From NCBI RefSeq assembly GCF_002150505.1, contig NZ_MSSV01000004.1, positions 186,001 through 250,000 of the forward strand: a DNA stretch of 64,000 nucleotides. Direction: 5' to 3'. This DNA is from Algoriphagus ratkowskyi (GTDB lineage Bacteria; Bacteroidota; Bacteroidia; Cytophagales; Cyclobacteriaceae). The notes below the pieces were generated by a model. That model saw only the letters and a list, made by a program, of their open reading frames with translations. It was not told the origin of the DNA and did not search any database. Each line of letters begins with the position of its first letter. Position 1 is the first letter of the stretch. The position numbers and the translations under genes are program-made. Positions 1-9,037 of the stretch are shown here, in pieces.

Positions 1-116
1 TGTACGGTAAAAGAGATCTTTCTCCTAATCAGGGAGCTGCAAATGAGCCTAAAGGCGCTCGTAATGCAGGTCCTAAGAGAAATGACGGTCCAAGACGAAG
101 AAAAAGAAATAACTAA
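1..116 (+). CDS. rpsC: 30S ribosomal protein S3, C-terminal end (partial)
   Basis: Only the last 37 codons are in the window, read in the frame that begins at base 3 and stops at TAA 114-116. The visible tail starts YGKRDLSPNQ and ends in a basic stretch (RRRKRNN), as in Bacteroidota S3 tails. S3 lines the mRNA entry channel of the small subunit. The assignment rests on this tail and on its position 23 bases before rplP, the usual rpsC-rplP order. Confidence 0.85.
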   Translation, partial: YGKRDLSPNQGAANEPKGARNAGPKRNDGPRRRKRNN

Positions 117-139
117 TTTTCACCCATAAGTGAGAACGC

Positions 140-562
140 ATGTTACAGCCAAAAAGAACTAAATATAGGAAAATGCAAAAGGGCCGTGTCAAAGGCATTG
201 CACAAAGAGGGCATACGCTTTCTTTTGGCAACTTTGGCATCAAGTCCCTTGAGCCAGGATGGATAACATCCCGTCAGATCGAGGCAGCTCGTATCGCAAT
301 GACGAGAGCAATGAAAAGAGAAGGACAGGTTTGGATCAGAATTTTCCCTGATAAGCCTATCACTAAAAAGCCCGCTGAGGTTCGTATGGGTAAAGGTAAG
401 GGAGCTCCTGAGTATTGGGTGGCCGTTATCAAGCCAGGAACGATCCTTTTCGAAGCTACAGGCGTAAGCCTGGAGACAGCTCAGGAAGCGTTGAGACTTG
501 CACAGCAGAAACTGCCTGTAAGTACCAGATTTGTTGTTCGTAGAGATTACGCTGAATTATAA
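140..562 (+). CDS. rplP: 50S ribosomal protein L16
   Basis: 140 residues, normal for the family. The N-terminus [16 protein letters not shown] is diagnostic of L16, which sits near the A site and peptidyl transferase centre of the large subunit. The ATG at 140 follows the rpsC stop by 23 bases, and rpmC begins 5 bases after the stop, so all three are surely cotranscribed in the S10 operon. Nothing is unusual in length or key sequence. Confidence 0.97.
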   Translation: MLQPKRTKYRKMQKGRVKGIAQRGHTLSFGNFGIKSLEPGWITSRQIEAARIAMTRAMKREGQVWIRIFPDKPITKKPAEVRMGKGKGAPEYWVAVIKPGTILFEATGVSLETAQEALRLAQQKLPVSTRFVVRRDYAEL

Positions 563-567
563 GCACT

Positions 568-750
568 ATGAAAAATACAGAAATCAATTCACTTTCAAAC
601 AGTGAAATCGCCGAGCGACTAGTCGCAGAACAGGAGAATCTAACCAAACTTAGGTTTGCGCACTCGATATCTCCTATAGAGAATCCTAACAGAATCCGCG
701 AGACCAAGCGCTTTATCGCAAGATTAAAGACTGCATTGGCTGCCAAATAA
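568..750 (+). CDS. rpmC: 50S ribosomal protein L29
   Basis: A small helical protein of 60 residues. L29 binds 23S rRNA beside the exit tunnel, near L23 and the docking site for trigger factor and SRP. The helix with LVAEQENLTKLRFAHS and the ending RETKRFIARLKTAL are typical of the family. It lies between rplP (5 bases) and rpsQ (18 bases), its normal place. This small protein is recognised as much by context as by sequence. Confidence 0.93.
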   Translation: MKNTEINSLSNSEIAERLVAEQENLTKLRFAHSISPIENPNRIRETKRFIARLKTALAAK

Positions 751-768
751 CTAGCTAACAAAAAGAAT

Positions 769-1032
769 ATGGCTACGATAGAGAGAAATCTTCGAAAAGA
801 AAGAGTTGGTAAGGTGGTAAGTAACAAGATGGACAAGTCCATCACTGTACTAATAGAACGTCGTGTAAAGCACGCTATCTATGGTAAGTACGTTACCAAA
901 ACAACCAAATTTATGGCTCATGACGAGACTAATGATTGCAACCCAGGTGACTTGGTTAAAATCAGCGAAACTCGTCCGCTGAGTAAGAACAAGCGTTGGA
1001 GAGTAGTTGAAATTATTGAAAGGGCTAAGTAA
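769..1032 (+). CDS. rpsQ: 30S ribosomal protein S17
   Basis: 87 residues, slightly longer than the E. coli protein. S17 is an OB-fold primary 16S rRNA binder. The segments [19 protein letters not shown] and KKNRRWRV-like [13 protein letters not shown] are characteristic. The gene lies 18 bases after rpmC and 2 bases before rplN, so translation is probably coupled to its neighbours. Confidence 0.96.
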   Translation: MATIERNLRKERVGKVVSNKMDKSITVLIERRVKHAIYGKYVTKTTKFMAHDETNDCNPGDLVKISETRPLSKNKRWRVVEIIERAK

Positions 1033-1034
1033 TC

Positions 1035-1403
1035 ATGATCCAACAAGAATCTAGACTAAGCGTAGCGGACAATTCAGGTGCCAAAGAGGTACTAGTAATC
1101 CGCGTATTGGGAGGAACAAAAAAGAGATATGCTTCAATCGGCGATAAAGTCGTTGTGACAGTAAAATCTGCTTTATCTTCCAGCAGCATGAAAAAAGGTA
1201 CCGTGTCAAGAGCGGTAATCGTACGTACTCGTAAAGAAATAAGAAGAAAAGATGGTTCTTATATTCGTTTCGAGGATAATGCAGCTGTTTTATTGAACAA
1301 CAACGACGAGCCTAGAGGCACGCGTATCTTCGGCCCAGTTGCTAGAGAGTTGAGAGAGAAGCAGTTTATGAAAATCGTTTCATTGGCTCCTGAAGTATTG
1401 TAA
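1035..1403 (+). CDS. rplN: 50S ribosomal protein L14
   Basis: 122 residues, the standard length. The opening [18 protein letters not shown] and the central [18 protein letters not shown] are near-invariant L14 sequences. L14 lies at the subunit interface, where it forms an intersubunit bridge and contacts the silencing factor RsfS. It is spaced 2 bases from both rpsQ and rplX, a tight operon arrangement. Confidence 0.98.
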   Translation: MIQQESRLSVADNSGAKEVLVIRVLGGTKKRYASIGDKVVVTVKSALSSSSMKKGTVSRAVIVRTRKEIRRKDGSYIRFEDNAAVLLNNNDEPRGTRIFGPVARELREKQFMKIVSLAPEVL

Positions 1404-1405
1404 TC

Positions 1406-1750
1406 ATGGTAAAAAAAGTGAAGAAACAAACAAAGCTGCATATCAAAACTGGGGACACTGTAAAAGTGATCGCAGGGGATGATAAAGGCAAGACAGGAAA
1501 AGTACTTTCCGTCGATAAGCTAAAAAGCAGAGCAATCGTTGAGGGTCTTAATATGATCACAAAACATGTGAAGCCTACAGCATCTAAGCCACAAGGCGGT
1601 ATCGATAAGAAAGAAGCTTCAATGCATATTAGTAACCTGAAACTTGTAGATCCAAAAACTGGTGAAGCCACTAGGACTGGTCGCAAAGCAGGCGAAAATG
1701 GTAAATTAGTAAGATACTCTAAGAAATCAGGGGAGGTAATCAATGGCTAA
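1406..1750 (+). CDS. rplX: 50S ribosomal protein L24
   Basis: 114 residues. A KOW-type motif near the N-terminus (residues about 11-35, [19 protein letters not shown]) identifies L24, an assembly initiator that binds the 5' part of 23S rRNA. The C-terminal half carries the usual [13 protein letters not shown]. Its last 8 bases overlap the start of rplE, so translation of the two is probably coupled. Confidence 0.97.
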   Translation: MVKKVKKQTKLHIKTGDTVKVIAGDDKGKTGKVLSVDKLKSRAIVEGLNMITKHVKPTASKPQGGIDKKEASMHISNLKLVDPKTGEATRTGRKAGENGKLVRYSKKSGEVING

Positions 1751-2303
1751 TCCAAGAATCAAGCAAAAGTATGTGGACGAAATCGTCCCTGCTATGAAAG
1801 AGAAGTTTCAATACTCTTCTATAATGCAAGTACCTAAGTTGGAAAAAATTGTTCTTAACAAAGGTATCGGCGCTGCTGTAGCAGATAAGAAATTGGTTGA
1901 CCAAGGTGTAGAAGAGTTATCTTTGATCACTGGTCAGAGAGCTGTTTCGACTATCGCAAAGACTTCTGTTTCCAACTTTAAGTTGAGAGAAGGAATGCCT
2001 ATCGGAGCTAAAGTTACTTTGAGAGGTCGGACGATGTATGAATTTCTTGATCGTCTTATTACTATCGCACTTCCACGTGTGAGAGATTTCAAAGGCATTT
2101 CAGATAAAGGTTTTGACGGAAGAGGCAATTACACACTTGGTGTGCAGGAGCAAATTATTTTCCCAGAGATTAGCATCGAGAAAGTAAACAGAATCTCTGG
2201 TATGGATATCACTTTTGTGACATCTTCTAAGACAGATGAGGAGAGTTTGGAATTGTTTAAGGCTTTCGGAATGCCTTTCGTTAAAAAAACTAAAGAAGAA
2301 TAG
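1743..2303 (+). CDS. rplE: 50S ribosomal protein L5
   Basis: 186 residues, typical. L5 binds 5S rRNA in the central protuberance and contacts the P-site tRNA. Family signatures include [35 protein letters not shown] and the C-terminal [13 protein letters not shown]. The ATG at 1743 lies within the end of rplX (8-base overlap), and rpsN follows after 2 bases. Confidence 0.98.
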   Translation: MANPRIKQKYVDEIVPAMKEKFQYSSIMQVPKLEKIVLNKGIGAAVADKKLVDQGVEELSLITGQRAVSTIAKTSVSNFKLREGMPIGAKVTLRGRTMYEFLDRLITIALPRVRDFKGISDKGFDGRGNYTLGVQEQIIFPEISIEKVNRISGMDITFVTSSKTDEESLELFKAFGMPFVKKTKEE

Positions 2304-2305
2304 TC

Positions 2306-2575
2306 ATGGCAAAAGAGTCAATCAAAGCTCGTGAGAGAAAAAGAGAGCGTCTGGTAGCCAAGTATGCTGATAGAAGAGCCGCGCTGAAAGCAGCCGGTGA
2401 TTATGAAGCTCTTGACAAATTGCCTAAGAACGCATCTCCTGTAAGACTTCATAATAGATGTAAGCTTACTGGTCGCCCTAAAGGCTACATGAGAAAGTTC
2501 GGTATCAACAGGGTAACCTTCAGAGAAATGGCCTCAGCAGGCAAGATCCCTGGAGTGACAAAGTCCAGCTGGTAA
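2306..2575 (+). CDS. rpsN: 30S ribosomal protein S14, zinc-free long type
   Basis: 89 residues. This is the long C-minus form of S14: the only cysteine is in [19 protein letters not shown], and the CxxC...CxxC zinc ribbon of the short C-plus form is absent. S14 sits in the 30S head and is needed late in assembly. It follows rplE by 2 bases. The next gene, rpsH, is 82 bases away, the largest gap in the cluster, and that gap holds a candidate promoter. Confidence 0.97.
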   Translation: MAKESIKARERKRERLVAKYADRRAALKAAGDYEALDKLPKNASPVRLHNRCKLTGRPKGYMRKFGINRVTFREMASAGKIPGVTKSSW

Positions 2576-2589
2576 AAAAACGACAGTAG

Positions 2590-2622
2590 TTTTTATTCTA
2601 AAAATCAATTCGTAACTTTGCA
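2590..2622 (+). promoter_or_regulatory. Candidate internal promoter before rpsH
   Basis: The 82-base gap between rpsN and rpsH contains TAACTTTG at 2613-2620, an exact match to the Bacteroidota -7 consensus TAnnTTTG. A T-rich segment at 2590-2593 lies about 19 bases upstream, at the -33 distance. It could boost transcription of the distal spc genes. This is prediction from consensus only. Confidence 0.45.
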
Positions 2623-2657
2623 CGCCCAAATCGGGTGTAGCTAGACTATAATATACA

Positions 2658-3053
2658 ATGACTGATCCAATAGCTGATTATCTGACTAGGTTGAGAAATG
2701 CCATCAAGGCATCTCACCGAATCGTAGAAATTCCTGCTTCTAACATCAAGAAAGAGATTACAAAAGTATTGCATGACAAAGGATACATTCAGAATTACAA
2801 GTTTGAAGAAAATGGTCCTCAGGGATCAATCAAAATTGCTCTGAAATTCAATCCTGTTACTAAGCAAAATGCTATTGTAAGCCTGAAGAGAGTTAGTACG
2901 CCAGGTTTGAGAAAATATGTGAAACACCCAGAGCTTCCTAGAGTAATTAATGGTCTTGGGATAGCAATCGTATCCACCTCTAAAGGTGTGATGACAGACA
3001 AAGAAGCCCGAACTGAAGGTGTTGGTGGAGAAGTTCTTTGCTACGTATACTAA
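2658..3053 (+). CDS. rpsH: 30S ribosomal protein S8
   Basis: 131 residues, standard. [15 protein letters not shown] at the start and the C-terminal [16 protein letters not shown] are S8 signatures. S8 binds the central domain of 16S rRNA. In E. coli it is also the translational repressor of the spc operon; no matching mRNA structure was identified here. rplF follows after 9 bases. Confidence 0.98.
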   Translation: MTDPIADYLTRLRNAIKASHRIVEIPASNIKKEITKVLHDKGYIQNYKFEENGPQGSIKIALKFNPVTKQNAIVSLKRVSTPGLRKYVKHPELPRVINGLGIAIVSTSKGVMTDKEARTEGVGGEVLCYVY

Positions 3054-3062
3054 TTTACTATC

Positions 3063-3620
3063 ATGTCTAGAATAGGTAAAAAACCAATAAATATACCCGG
3101 CGGTGTTACTGTAGACGTCACAGACAAAGGTACTGTGACTGTTAAAGGTCCAAAGGGTACACTGGTGCAGGATGTTAATCCTGATATCACAGTGAAAGTA
3201 GAAGATAACGAGATCGTTGTCACTAGACCTACAGATTCCAAAAGACACAAGTCTATTCACGGTCTTTACAGATCACTTATCAACAATATGGTGATAGGTG
3301 TGTCTGAAGGATACAAGAAAGATTTGGAGCTTGTGGGTGTAGGTTATAAGGCGTCTAACCAGGGTCAGATTCTTGAATTGAATCTTGGTTACTCTCACAA
3401 CATCTTTATGTTGCTTCCTGAAGAGGTTGCGATTAAAGCTGAGACTGCAAAAGGTAAGAATCCAATCATTACCTTAGAATCGATAGATAAAGAATTGATT
3501 GGACAAGTTGCCGCAAAAATCAGATCATTGCGTAAGGTTGAACCTTACAAAGGAAAAGGTGTGCGCTTCGTTGGTGAACAAGTTAGACGTAAGGCTGGTA
3601 AAACTGCCGCTAAAAAATAA
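3063..3620 (+). CDS. rplF: 50S ribosomal protein L6
   Basis: 185 residues with the two-repeat L6 architecture: an N-terminal MSRIGKKPINIPGGV and a C-terminal rRNA-binding repeat containing EPYKGKGVRFVGEQVRRKAGK. L6 lies at the base of the L7/L12 stalk near the sarcin-ricin loop. It is 9 bases after rpsH and 6 before rplR. Length and motifs are normal. Confidence 0.98.
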   Translation: MSRIGKKPINIPGGVTVDVTDKGTVTVKGPKGTLVQDVNPDITVKVEDNEIVVTRPTDSKRHKSIHGLYRSLINNMVIGVSEGYKKDLELVGVGYKASNQGQILELNLGYSHNIFMLLPEEVAIKAETAKGKNPIITLESIDKELIGQVAAKIRSLRKVEPYKGKGVRFVGEQVRRKAGKTAAKK

Positions 3621-3626
3621 TAGGTT

Positions 3627-3977
3627 ATGGCATTTAATAAGAATTCCAGAAGACTTAGAATCAAGCAGGGTATCAGAAGAAAAATTTCTGGTACTGATTC
3701 CAGACCTCGTTTGTCAGTTTTCAAAAGTAATACTGGCATATACGCTCAGCTTATCGATGACCTTAAAGGTCAGACCGTGGCACAGGCTTCTTCCAAAGAA
3801 TTGGGAGCAAAGGCTAACGCTAATGTATCAGTATCCAAAGAAGTAGGTAAAAAACTTGCTGAAAGAGCTGTTGCAAACGGAGTAGACTCCGTAGTATTTG
3901 ACAGAAATGGCTACTTGTATCATGGGAATGTGAAAGCTTTGGCAGAAGGTGCCAGAGAAGGAGGCCTTAAATTTTAA
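3627..3977 (+). CDS. rplR: 50S ribosomal protein L18
   Basis: 116 residues. The basic N-terminus (KQGIRRKISGTDSRPRLSVF) and the end VKALAEGAREGGLKF are typical of L18, which with L5 and L25-type proteins binds 5S rRNA. It has 6-base gaps to rplF and to rpsE. Confidence 0.97.
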   Translation: MAFNKNSRRLRIKQGIRRKISGTDSRPRLSVFKSNTGIYAQLIDDLKGQTVAQASSKELGAKANANVSVSKEVGKKLAERAVANGVDSVVFDRNGYLYHGNVKALAEGAREGGLKF

Positions 3978-3983
3978 TAAGCT

Positions 3984-4502
3984 ATGTCTCAACTAAGAAG
4001 AAAGCCTATCAGGGCTACAGATACAGATTTAAAGGAAAAAGTAGTAGCTATCAACCGAGTAGCCAAAGTGGTAAAAGGTGGTAGAAGATTCTCTTTTTCA
4101 GCAATTGTTGTAGTGGGTGATGGCCAAGGTGTTGTTGGTTACGGATTGGGTAAAGCCAGTGAAGTAACTGATGCAATTACTAAGGGCATTGAAGATGCAA
4201 AGAAGAACTTGGTCAAAGTACCAATTTTGAAAGGCACAATACCTCACGAGCAAATTGGTAAATTCGGTGGAGGGTTTGTTTTGATCAAACCAGCTGCACC
4301 AGGTACAGGCGTTCTCGCTGGTGGTGCTATGCGTGCAGTTTTGGAGAGTGCTGGCGTTACAGACGTTTTGGCAAAATCCAAAGGATCATCTAATCCTCAC
4401 AACGTGGTAAAAGCTACAATAGAAGCTTTGGTACAGCTTAGAGATGCGATCGCTGTTTCACAACAGAGAGGCGTTAAAATGTCAAAAGTATTTAACGGAT
4501 AA
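3984..4502 (+). CDS. rpsE: 30S ribosomal protein S5
   Basis: 172 residues. An N-terminal dsRNA-binding-like fold contains [19 protein letters not shown], and the C-terminal domain contains [16 protein letters not shown]5 takes part in mRNA helicase activity and decoding accuracy. rpmD starts 5 bases downstream. No unusual features. Confidence 0.98.
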   Translation: MSQLRRKPIRATDTDLKEKVVAINRVAKVVKGGRRFSFSAIVVVGDGQGVVGYGLGKASEVTDAITKGIEDAKKNLVKVPILKGTIPHEQIGKFGGGFVLIKPAAPGTGVLAGGAMRAVLESAGVTDVLAKSKGSSNPHNVVKATIEALVQLRDAIAVSQQRGVKMSKVFNG

Positions 4503-4507
4503 TCATC

Positions 4508-4687
4508 ATGGCTAAGATCAAAATCACGCAAACCAAAAGTACCATCGATAGACCGAAAGATCAAAAAGCAACTATTACTGCTCTAGGTCTTGGTCGTATC
4601 AGCAAATCAGTTGTCGTTGAAAACACGCCTCAGATTGCCGGTATGGTAAATAAAGTTAATCACCTTGTAAAAGTGGAGGAAGCTTAA
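4508..4687 (+). CDS. rpmD: 50S ribosomal protein L30
   Basis: A 59-codon gene found by reading the gap between rpsE and rplO. The protein starts [20 protein letters not shown] and contains [13 protein letters not shown], the family's conserved core. L30 is a small non-universal large-subunit protein. It lies 5 bases after rpsE and 2 bases before rplO, exactly where spc operons place it. Confidence 0.95.
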   Translation: MAKIKITQTKSTIDRPKDQKATITALGLGRISKSVVVENTPQIAGMVNKVNHLVKVEEA

Positions 4688-4689
4688 TT

Positions 4690-5136
4690 ATGAAACTGCA
4701 TACATTAACACCAGCTGAAGGATCTACCAAAAATCGAAAGAGAATTGGTAGAGGTACAGGTTCAGGTAGAGGTGGAACTTCTACAAGAGGTCACAAAGGA
4801 GCTAAATCAAGATCAGGCTATAAGTCTAAATTAGGTTTTGAAGGCGGTCAAATGCCTCTTCAGAGAAGAGTTCCTAAGTTTGGATTCAAAAGCTTGAATA
4901 GAGTTGAGTTCAAACCAGTAAATTTGGATACATTGCAAGGCCTTGCCGAGCAGTACAATCTTGAAGCAGTAAACATGGAGACTTTGATTTCTCATGGTAT
5001 CGCTTCTAAGAATGACAAAATCAAAATCCTCGGTGGAGGTGAATTGAATTCCAAATTAGACGTAACTGCTCATAAATTTTCTGGAACTGCAACAGCAGCT
5101 ATTGAGAAAGCGGGCGGAACGGTAAACACAATTTAA
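4690..5136 (+). CDS. rplO: 50S ribosomal protein L15
   Basis: 148 residues. The glycine- and arginine-rich N-terminal extension (KNRKRIGRGTGSGRGGTSTR, residues about 15-34) that threads into 23S rRNA is clear, followed by GFEGGQMPLQRRVPKFGF. It precedes secY by 4 bases, as usual. Confidence 0.98.
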   Translation: MKLHTLTPAEGSTKNRKRIGRGTGSGRGGTSTRGHKGAKSRSGYKSKLGFEGGQMPLQRRVPKFGFKSLNRVEFKPVNLDTLQGLAEQYNLEAVNMETLISHGIASKNDKIKILGGGELNSKLDVTAHKFSGTATAAIEKAGGTVNTI

Positions 5137-5140
5137 TTTA

Positions 5141-6460
5141 ATGAAAAAGTTTATTTCGACAGTTAAGAACATTTTCTCTATCGAAGACCTTAGAGTTAGA
5201 ATCATGAATACGATCGGTTTTTTGATCATATTCAGATTGGGGTCGTTCATAGTTCTTCCAGGTGTGGACCCTTCTCGTTTAGGAGAAGCTCCTGAAGGTA
5301 TCTTTGGATTGATCGATACATTCCTTGGTGGAGCGTTCAGTAACGCATCTATCTTCGGGCTAGGCATTATGCCATATATTTCTGCTTCCATTGTGTTGCA
5401 GTTATTGACTGTCGGAGTACCATATTTTCAGAAAATGCAGAAAGAGGGTGAGTCTGGGAGAAAGAGAATCAACCAGATCACTCGAGTTTTGACTATCCTG
5501 ATTACAGTTGCACAAGGTATCGGTTATGTTTCCGCTACTATCATGCCTACAGGAGCAGTAATGGTAGATCCTGTCTTATTTATGTTTAGTTCTTTGGTTT
5601 TACTTTCTGCAGGTACCATGTTTTGCATGTGGCTTGGAGAGAAGATCACGGAGAAAGGCATTGGTAATGGTATCTCTATGTTAATCATGATTGGTATCAT
5701 TTCTAGGTTCCCTGGTGCTATTATAGCTGAAGGTTTAGAGAAAGGTACTTCAGGAATGTTGCTTCTTATTATCGAGGCAGCTGTACTGTTCTTCGTGGTA
5801 GTTGGGGTTATTGCCTTAACTGAAGCTACAAGAAGAATCCCTGTACAGTACGCCAAGCAAGTAGTGGGTGGCAAAGTTTATGGTGGACAAAGACAGTATA
5901 TCCCTATAAAGGTGAATGCTTCTGGTGTTATGCCAATTATCTTTGCTCAATCTTTGATGTTCGTCCCTGCACTTATTGCGCAGATCTGGGCTTCCGAGAA
6001 TGATATTGCTAACTACATTGGAGCTACTTTCAGTGATTTCACATCATGGCAATACAATCTGCTGTTCGCACTAATGATCATCTTATTTACCTTCTTCTAC
6101 ACTGCTATTACAGTTAATCCTGAGCAGATAGCTGAAGATATGAAGAGAAATGGAGGATTCGTTCCAGGTATAAAGCCAGGAGCTCCTACTTCGGAATTTA
6201 TCGATGGAATTATTTCTAAGATTACACTTCCTGGATCTATACTCTTAGCTGCGGTAGCTATACTTCCTGCTCTTGCTATTATATCTGGAGTAGGTGGTGA
6301 ATTTGCTCAATTCTATGGTGGCACATCTCTACTGATTATGGTAGGTGTTATCATGGATACACTTAGACAGATTGAAAGTTACTTGTTGATGAGACATTAC
6401 GAAGGCATGATGAAGAGTGGTAATGTGAAGAATAATCCTTCAAATTACCAAGTTGCCTAA
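5141..6460 (+). CDS. secY: Preprotein translocase subunit SecY
   Basis: 439 residues with about ten hydrophobic membrane segments. SecY is the pore of the SecYEG channel in the inner membrane. Visible family features include the plug region near GVDPSRLGEAPEG, GIGNGISMLIM, and the cytosolic loop with TEATRRIPVQYAKQ before the GGQRQYIP segment that contacts SecA and ribosomes. It lies in the spc operon after rplO, and map begins 1 base after its stop. Given the many lipoproteins and type IX substrates in this window, it carries their first export step. Confidence 0.98.
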   Translation: MKKFISTVKNIFSIEDLRVRIMNTIGFLIIFRLGSFIVLPGVDPSRLGEAPEGIFGLIDTFLGGAFSNASIFGLGIMPYISASIVLQLLTVGVPYFQKMQKEGESGRKRINQITRVLTILITVAQGIGYVSATIMPTGAVMVDPVLFMFSSLVLLSAGTMFCMWLGEKITEKGIGNGISMLIMIGIISRFPGAIIAEGLEKGTSGMLLLIIEAAVLFFVVVGVIALTEATRRIPVQYAKQVVGGKVYGGQRQYIPIKVNASGVMPIIFAQSLMFVPALIAQIWASENDIANYIGATFSDFTSWQYNLLFALMIILFTFFYTAITVNPEQIAEDMKRNGGFVPGIKPGAPTSEFIDGIISKITLPGSILLAAVAILPALAIISGVGGEFAQFYGGTSLLIMVGVIMDTLRQIESYLLMRHYEGMMKSGNVKNNPSNYQVA

Positions 6461-6461
6461 G

Positions 6462-7235
6462 ATGATCAATTACAAGACTTCTGAGGAAGTTAAGTTAATA
6501 AAAGAAAGTGCCGACATACTAGCCAAAGCCCACGGGGAAGTAGCGAAACATGTCAAGGAAGGGGTAAAGACCTCTTTTCTAGATAAAATTGCTGAGGAGT
6601 TTATCAGGGATCATGATGGAGTACCTTCTTTTAAGGGCTACAATGGGTTTCCTGCTTCACTATGTATTTCTGTGAATGAAGTAGTAGTACATGGTTTTCC
6701 CAGTAAATATGAATTGAAAGATGGCGATATAATCTCAATAGATTGTGGAGTCTTTCACCAAGGTTTTCATAGCGATTCCGCTTATACATATCCTATTGGT
6801 GAGGTCTCTCCTGCTATTAAAGCTTTATTGAAAGCCACCAAAGATTCACTTTACGTTGGAATTGAGCAAGCTGTTTTTGGAAATAGGATCGGTGATGTGG
6901 GTAATGCCATTCAGAAGTTCGTAGAAGCGAGAGGCTATACTGTAGTCAGAGAGCTTGTTGGACATGGATTAGGCAGAAATCTACATGAAGGTCCTGAGGT
7001 TCCCAATTATGGAAAGAAAGGAAGCGGACCTTTGCTGAAAGATGGAATGGTGATCGCTATTGAACCCATGATTAATCTTGGTACACGAAATATTGTCCAA
7101 GAGCGGGATGGATGGACTATTCGTACAGCGGATAGAAAACCTTCAGCACATTATGAGCATACAGTAGCGATATTTGAAGATAGAACAGAGGTACTTACCT
7201 CTCATAAATACATAGAAGAGAATTTTAAATTCTAA
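6462..7235 (+). CDS. map: Type I methionine aminopeptidase
   Basis: 257 residues from the ATG at 6462; a TTG 9 bases upstream inside secY is less likely. The enzyme removes N-terminal methionine from nascent proteins. The dimetal ligands are visible at the expected spacing: D94 (SIDCGV), D105 (HSDSAY), H168 (VGHGLGR), then glutamates in IAIEPMI and [10 protein letters not shown]. It lacks an N-terminal SH3-type extension, so it is the short bacterial MetAP1a form. It sits between secY and infA with 1-base gaps. Confidence 0.96.
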   Translation: MINYKTSEEVKLIKESADILAKAHGEVAKHVKEGVKTSFLDKIAEEFIRDHDGVPSFKGYNGFPASLCISVNEVVVHGFPSKYELKDGDIISIDCGVFHQGFHSDSAYTYPIGEVSPAIKALLKATKDSLYVGIEQAVFGNRIGDVGNAIQKFVEARGYTVVRELVGHGLGRNLHEGPEVPNYGKKGSGPLLKDGMVIAIEPMINLGTRNIVQERDGWTIRTADRKPSAHYEHTVAIFEDRTEVLTSHKYIEENFKF

Positions 7236-7236
7236 T

Positions 7237-7455
7237 ATGGCCAAGCAAACATCAATAGAGCAAGACGGTACGATTAAGGAAGCATTGTCTAATGCGATGT
7301 TCAAAGTGGAACTAGAGAATGGGCATCAATTGATCGCCCATATATCTGGTAAGATGAGGATGAATTATATAAAGATTCTTCCTGGTGATCGAGTTAAGTT
7401 GGAACTGTCTCCCTATGATTTGAGTAAAGGCAGAATTGTATATCGATATAAATAA
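7237..7455 (+). CDS. infA: Translation initiation factor IF-1
   Basis: 72 residues, the family's exact usual length. It is an S1-like OB-fold protein that binds the 30S A site with IF-2 and IF-3. [17 protein letters not shown] and [18 protein letters not shown] are signature sequences. One base separates it from map, and rpmJ starts 7 bases after it. Confidence 0.98.
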   Translation: MAKQTSIEQDGTIKEALSNAMFKVELENGHQLIAHISGKMRMNYIKILPGDRVKLELSPYDLSKGRIVYRYK

Positions 7456-7462
7456 GACTGAG

Positions 7463-7579
7463 ATGAAAGTAAAAACATCCATCAAGAAAAGAAGTGTTGA
7501 CTGCAAGCTAATCCGTAGAAAAGGAGTTTTGTATGTCATCAATAAGAAGAATCCTAAGTTTAAACAAAGACAAGGTTAA
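7463..7579 (+). CDS. rpmJ: 50S ribosomal protein L36, zinc-free type
   Basis: A 38-codon gene found by reading the infA-rpsM gap: it starts [15 protein letters not shown] and ends NPKFKQRQG, the invariant L36 ending. Of the CCCH zinc ligands of the C-plus form only C14 remains; positions 11, 27 and 32 are Ser, Asn and Phe. It is therefore a C-minus L36 that should not need zinc. It is 3 bases upstream of rpsM. Confidence 0.95.
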   Translation: MKVKTSIKKRSVDCKLIRRKGVLYVINKKNPKFKQRQG

Positions 7580-7582
7580 ATT

Positions 7583-7960
7583 ATGGCTAGAATTGCAGGT
7601 GTAGACATACCAGACAATAAGCGTGGCGTAATCGGACTTACCTACATCTTCGGATTAGGTAGATCTGCAGCCAAAGCTATCCTGACCAAGGCCGGTATCT
7701 CTTTCGATAAAAAAGCAGGTGAGTGGGATGACGATGAGTCAACCTCCATCCGTAATATTATCGCGGAAGAGTTCAGAACCGAAGGTGTATTAAAGTCAGA
7801 GATCCAATTGAACATCAAGCGACTACAAGATATTGGTTGCTATAGAGGTTTGAGACACAGAAAAGGACTTCCAGTTCGTGGTCAACATACCAAGAACAAC
7901 GCCAGAACAAGGAAGGGTAAGAGAAAAACAGTTGCAAACAAGAAAAAAGCAACTAAATAA
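7583..7960 (+). CDS. rpsM: 30S ribosomal protein S13
   Basis: 125 residues. [19 protein letters not shown] opens the protein, a helix-two-turn-helix core follows, and the C-terminal [20 protein letters not shown] leads into a lysine-rich tail that reaches the P-site tRNA. S13 lies in the 30S head and forms bridges to the large subunit. It is the first gene of the alpha-operon segment and is followed by rpsK after 15 bases. Confidence 0.98.
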   Translation: MARIAGVDIPDNKRGVIGLTYIFGLGRSAAKAILTKAGISFDKKAGEWDDDESTSIRNIIAEEFRTEGVLKSEIQLNIKRLQDIGCYRGLRHRKGLPVRGQHTKNNARTRKGKRKTVANKKKATK

Positions 7961-7975
7961 AACCTGATTTAGATT

Positions 7976-8374
7976 ATGGCTCAGAAAAGAAACGATAAAG
8001 CAAAGGGTAAAAAAAGAGTAGTAAAGGTTGAAGCTGTAGGGCAGGCTCACATCAGAGCGTCCTTCAACAACATTATTATCTCTCTTACCAACAATGCAGG
8101 TCAAGTAATATCTTGGGCTTCTGCCGGTAAAATGGGTTTCAGAGGTTCAAAGAAAAATACTCCTTACGCAGCACAGATGGCGGCGCAAAACTGTGGACAA
8201 GTAGCATATGACTTAGGTTTGAGAAAAATCGAAGTATTTGTAAAAGGTCCAGGATCTGGTCGTGAATCAGCGATCAGAACATTGCAAAATGTAGGATTGG
8301 ATGTGACTACGATCATCGATGTGACTCCGATGCCGCACAACGGCTGTCGTCCACCTAAGCGTAGAAGAGTTTAA
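7976..8374 (+). CDS. rpsK: 30S ribosomal protein S11
   Basis: 132 residues with a basic N-terminal extension, the core [20 protein letters not shown], and the universally conserved end [17 protein letters not shown]11 shapes the platform of the 30S subunit near the E site. It is 15 bases after rpsM and 18 before rpsD. Confidence 0.98.
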   Translation: MAQKRNDKAKGKKRVVKVEAVGQAHIRASFNNIIISLTNNAGQVISWASAGKMGFRGSKKNTPYAAQMAAQNCGQVAYDLGLRKIEVFVKGPGSGRESAIRTLQNVGLDVTTIIDVTPMPHNGCRPPKRRRV

Positions 8375-8392
8375 TCATAAAATTGTAATACA

Positions 8393-8998
8393 ATGGCTAG
8401 ATATAGAGGTCCTAAAGCAAAGATTGCCAGAAAATTTGGCGAGGCTATTGAAGGACATAGCAAAGCACTTGCAAAGAAAAATTACCCTCCTGGTCAACAT
8501 GGTAGAGGTAGAAGAAAAAAGCAGTCTGAATATGCAATCCAACTTGCTGAGAAGCAAAAAGCAAAATACATCTACGGTGTATTGGAGAGACAGTTCGCTA
8601 AGATGTTTGATATTGCTTCCAGAAAATCTGGAATCACCGGTGAAAACCTTCTTCAGCTTCTAGAAGCAAGATTGGATAACACGGTATATAGAATGGGAAT
8701 CTCCCCTACCAGAAGAGGTGCTAGACAACTAGTTTCTCACAAGCATGTGCTTGTAAACGGTGAGGTGGTTAATATTCCTTCGTTTACACTTAAGCCAGGT
8801 GATGTAGTTTCTGTAAGAGAAAGATCAAAGTCTCTAGAAGCAATCACTAATAGCTTAGCAGGTAGAGGTGCTAATAAATATTCCTGGTTAGAGTGGGATG
8901 GCACATCATTGACCGGCAAATTCGTCAGTGTTCCAGGCAGAGATGATATTCCTGAGAATATCAAGGAGCAGCTCATTGTCGAACTATACTCTAAGTAA
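8393..8998 (+). CDS. rpsD: 30S ribosomal protein S4
   Basis: 201 residues. [17 protein letters not shown] opens the protein, and an S4 RNA-binding domain lies at about residues 95-155 ([20 protein letters not shown], then [14 protein letters not shown]). The N-terminal region lacks the CxxC pairs of zinc-type S4 proteins. S4 nucleates 30S assembly; in E. coli it represses the alpha operon, which is not shown here. rpoA follows after 39 bases. Confidence 0.98.
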   Translation: MARYRGPKAKIARKFGEAIEGHSKALAKKNYPPGQHGRGRRKKQSEYAIQLAEKQKAKYIYGVLERQFAKMFDIASRKSGITGENLLQLLEARLDNTVYRMGISPTRRGARQLVSHKHVLVNGEVVNIPSFTLKPGDVVSVRERSKSLEAITNSLAGRGANKYSWLEWDGTSLTGKFVSVPGRDDIPENIKEQLIVELYSK

Positions 8999-9037
8999 TA
9001 TTTTAATATTTTCAGCTTTTAAAAAAGAACGAGATAT

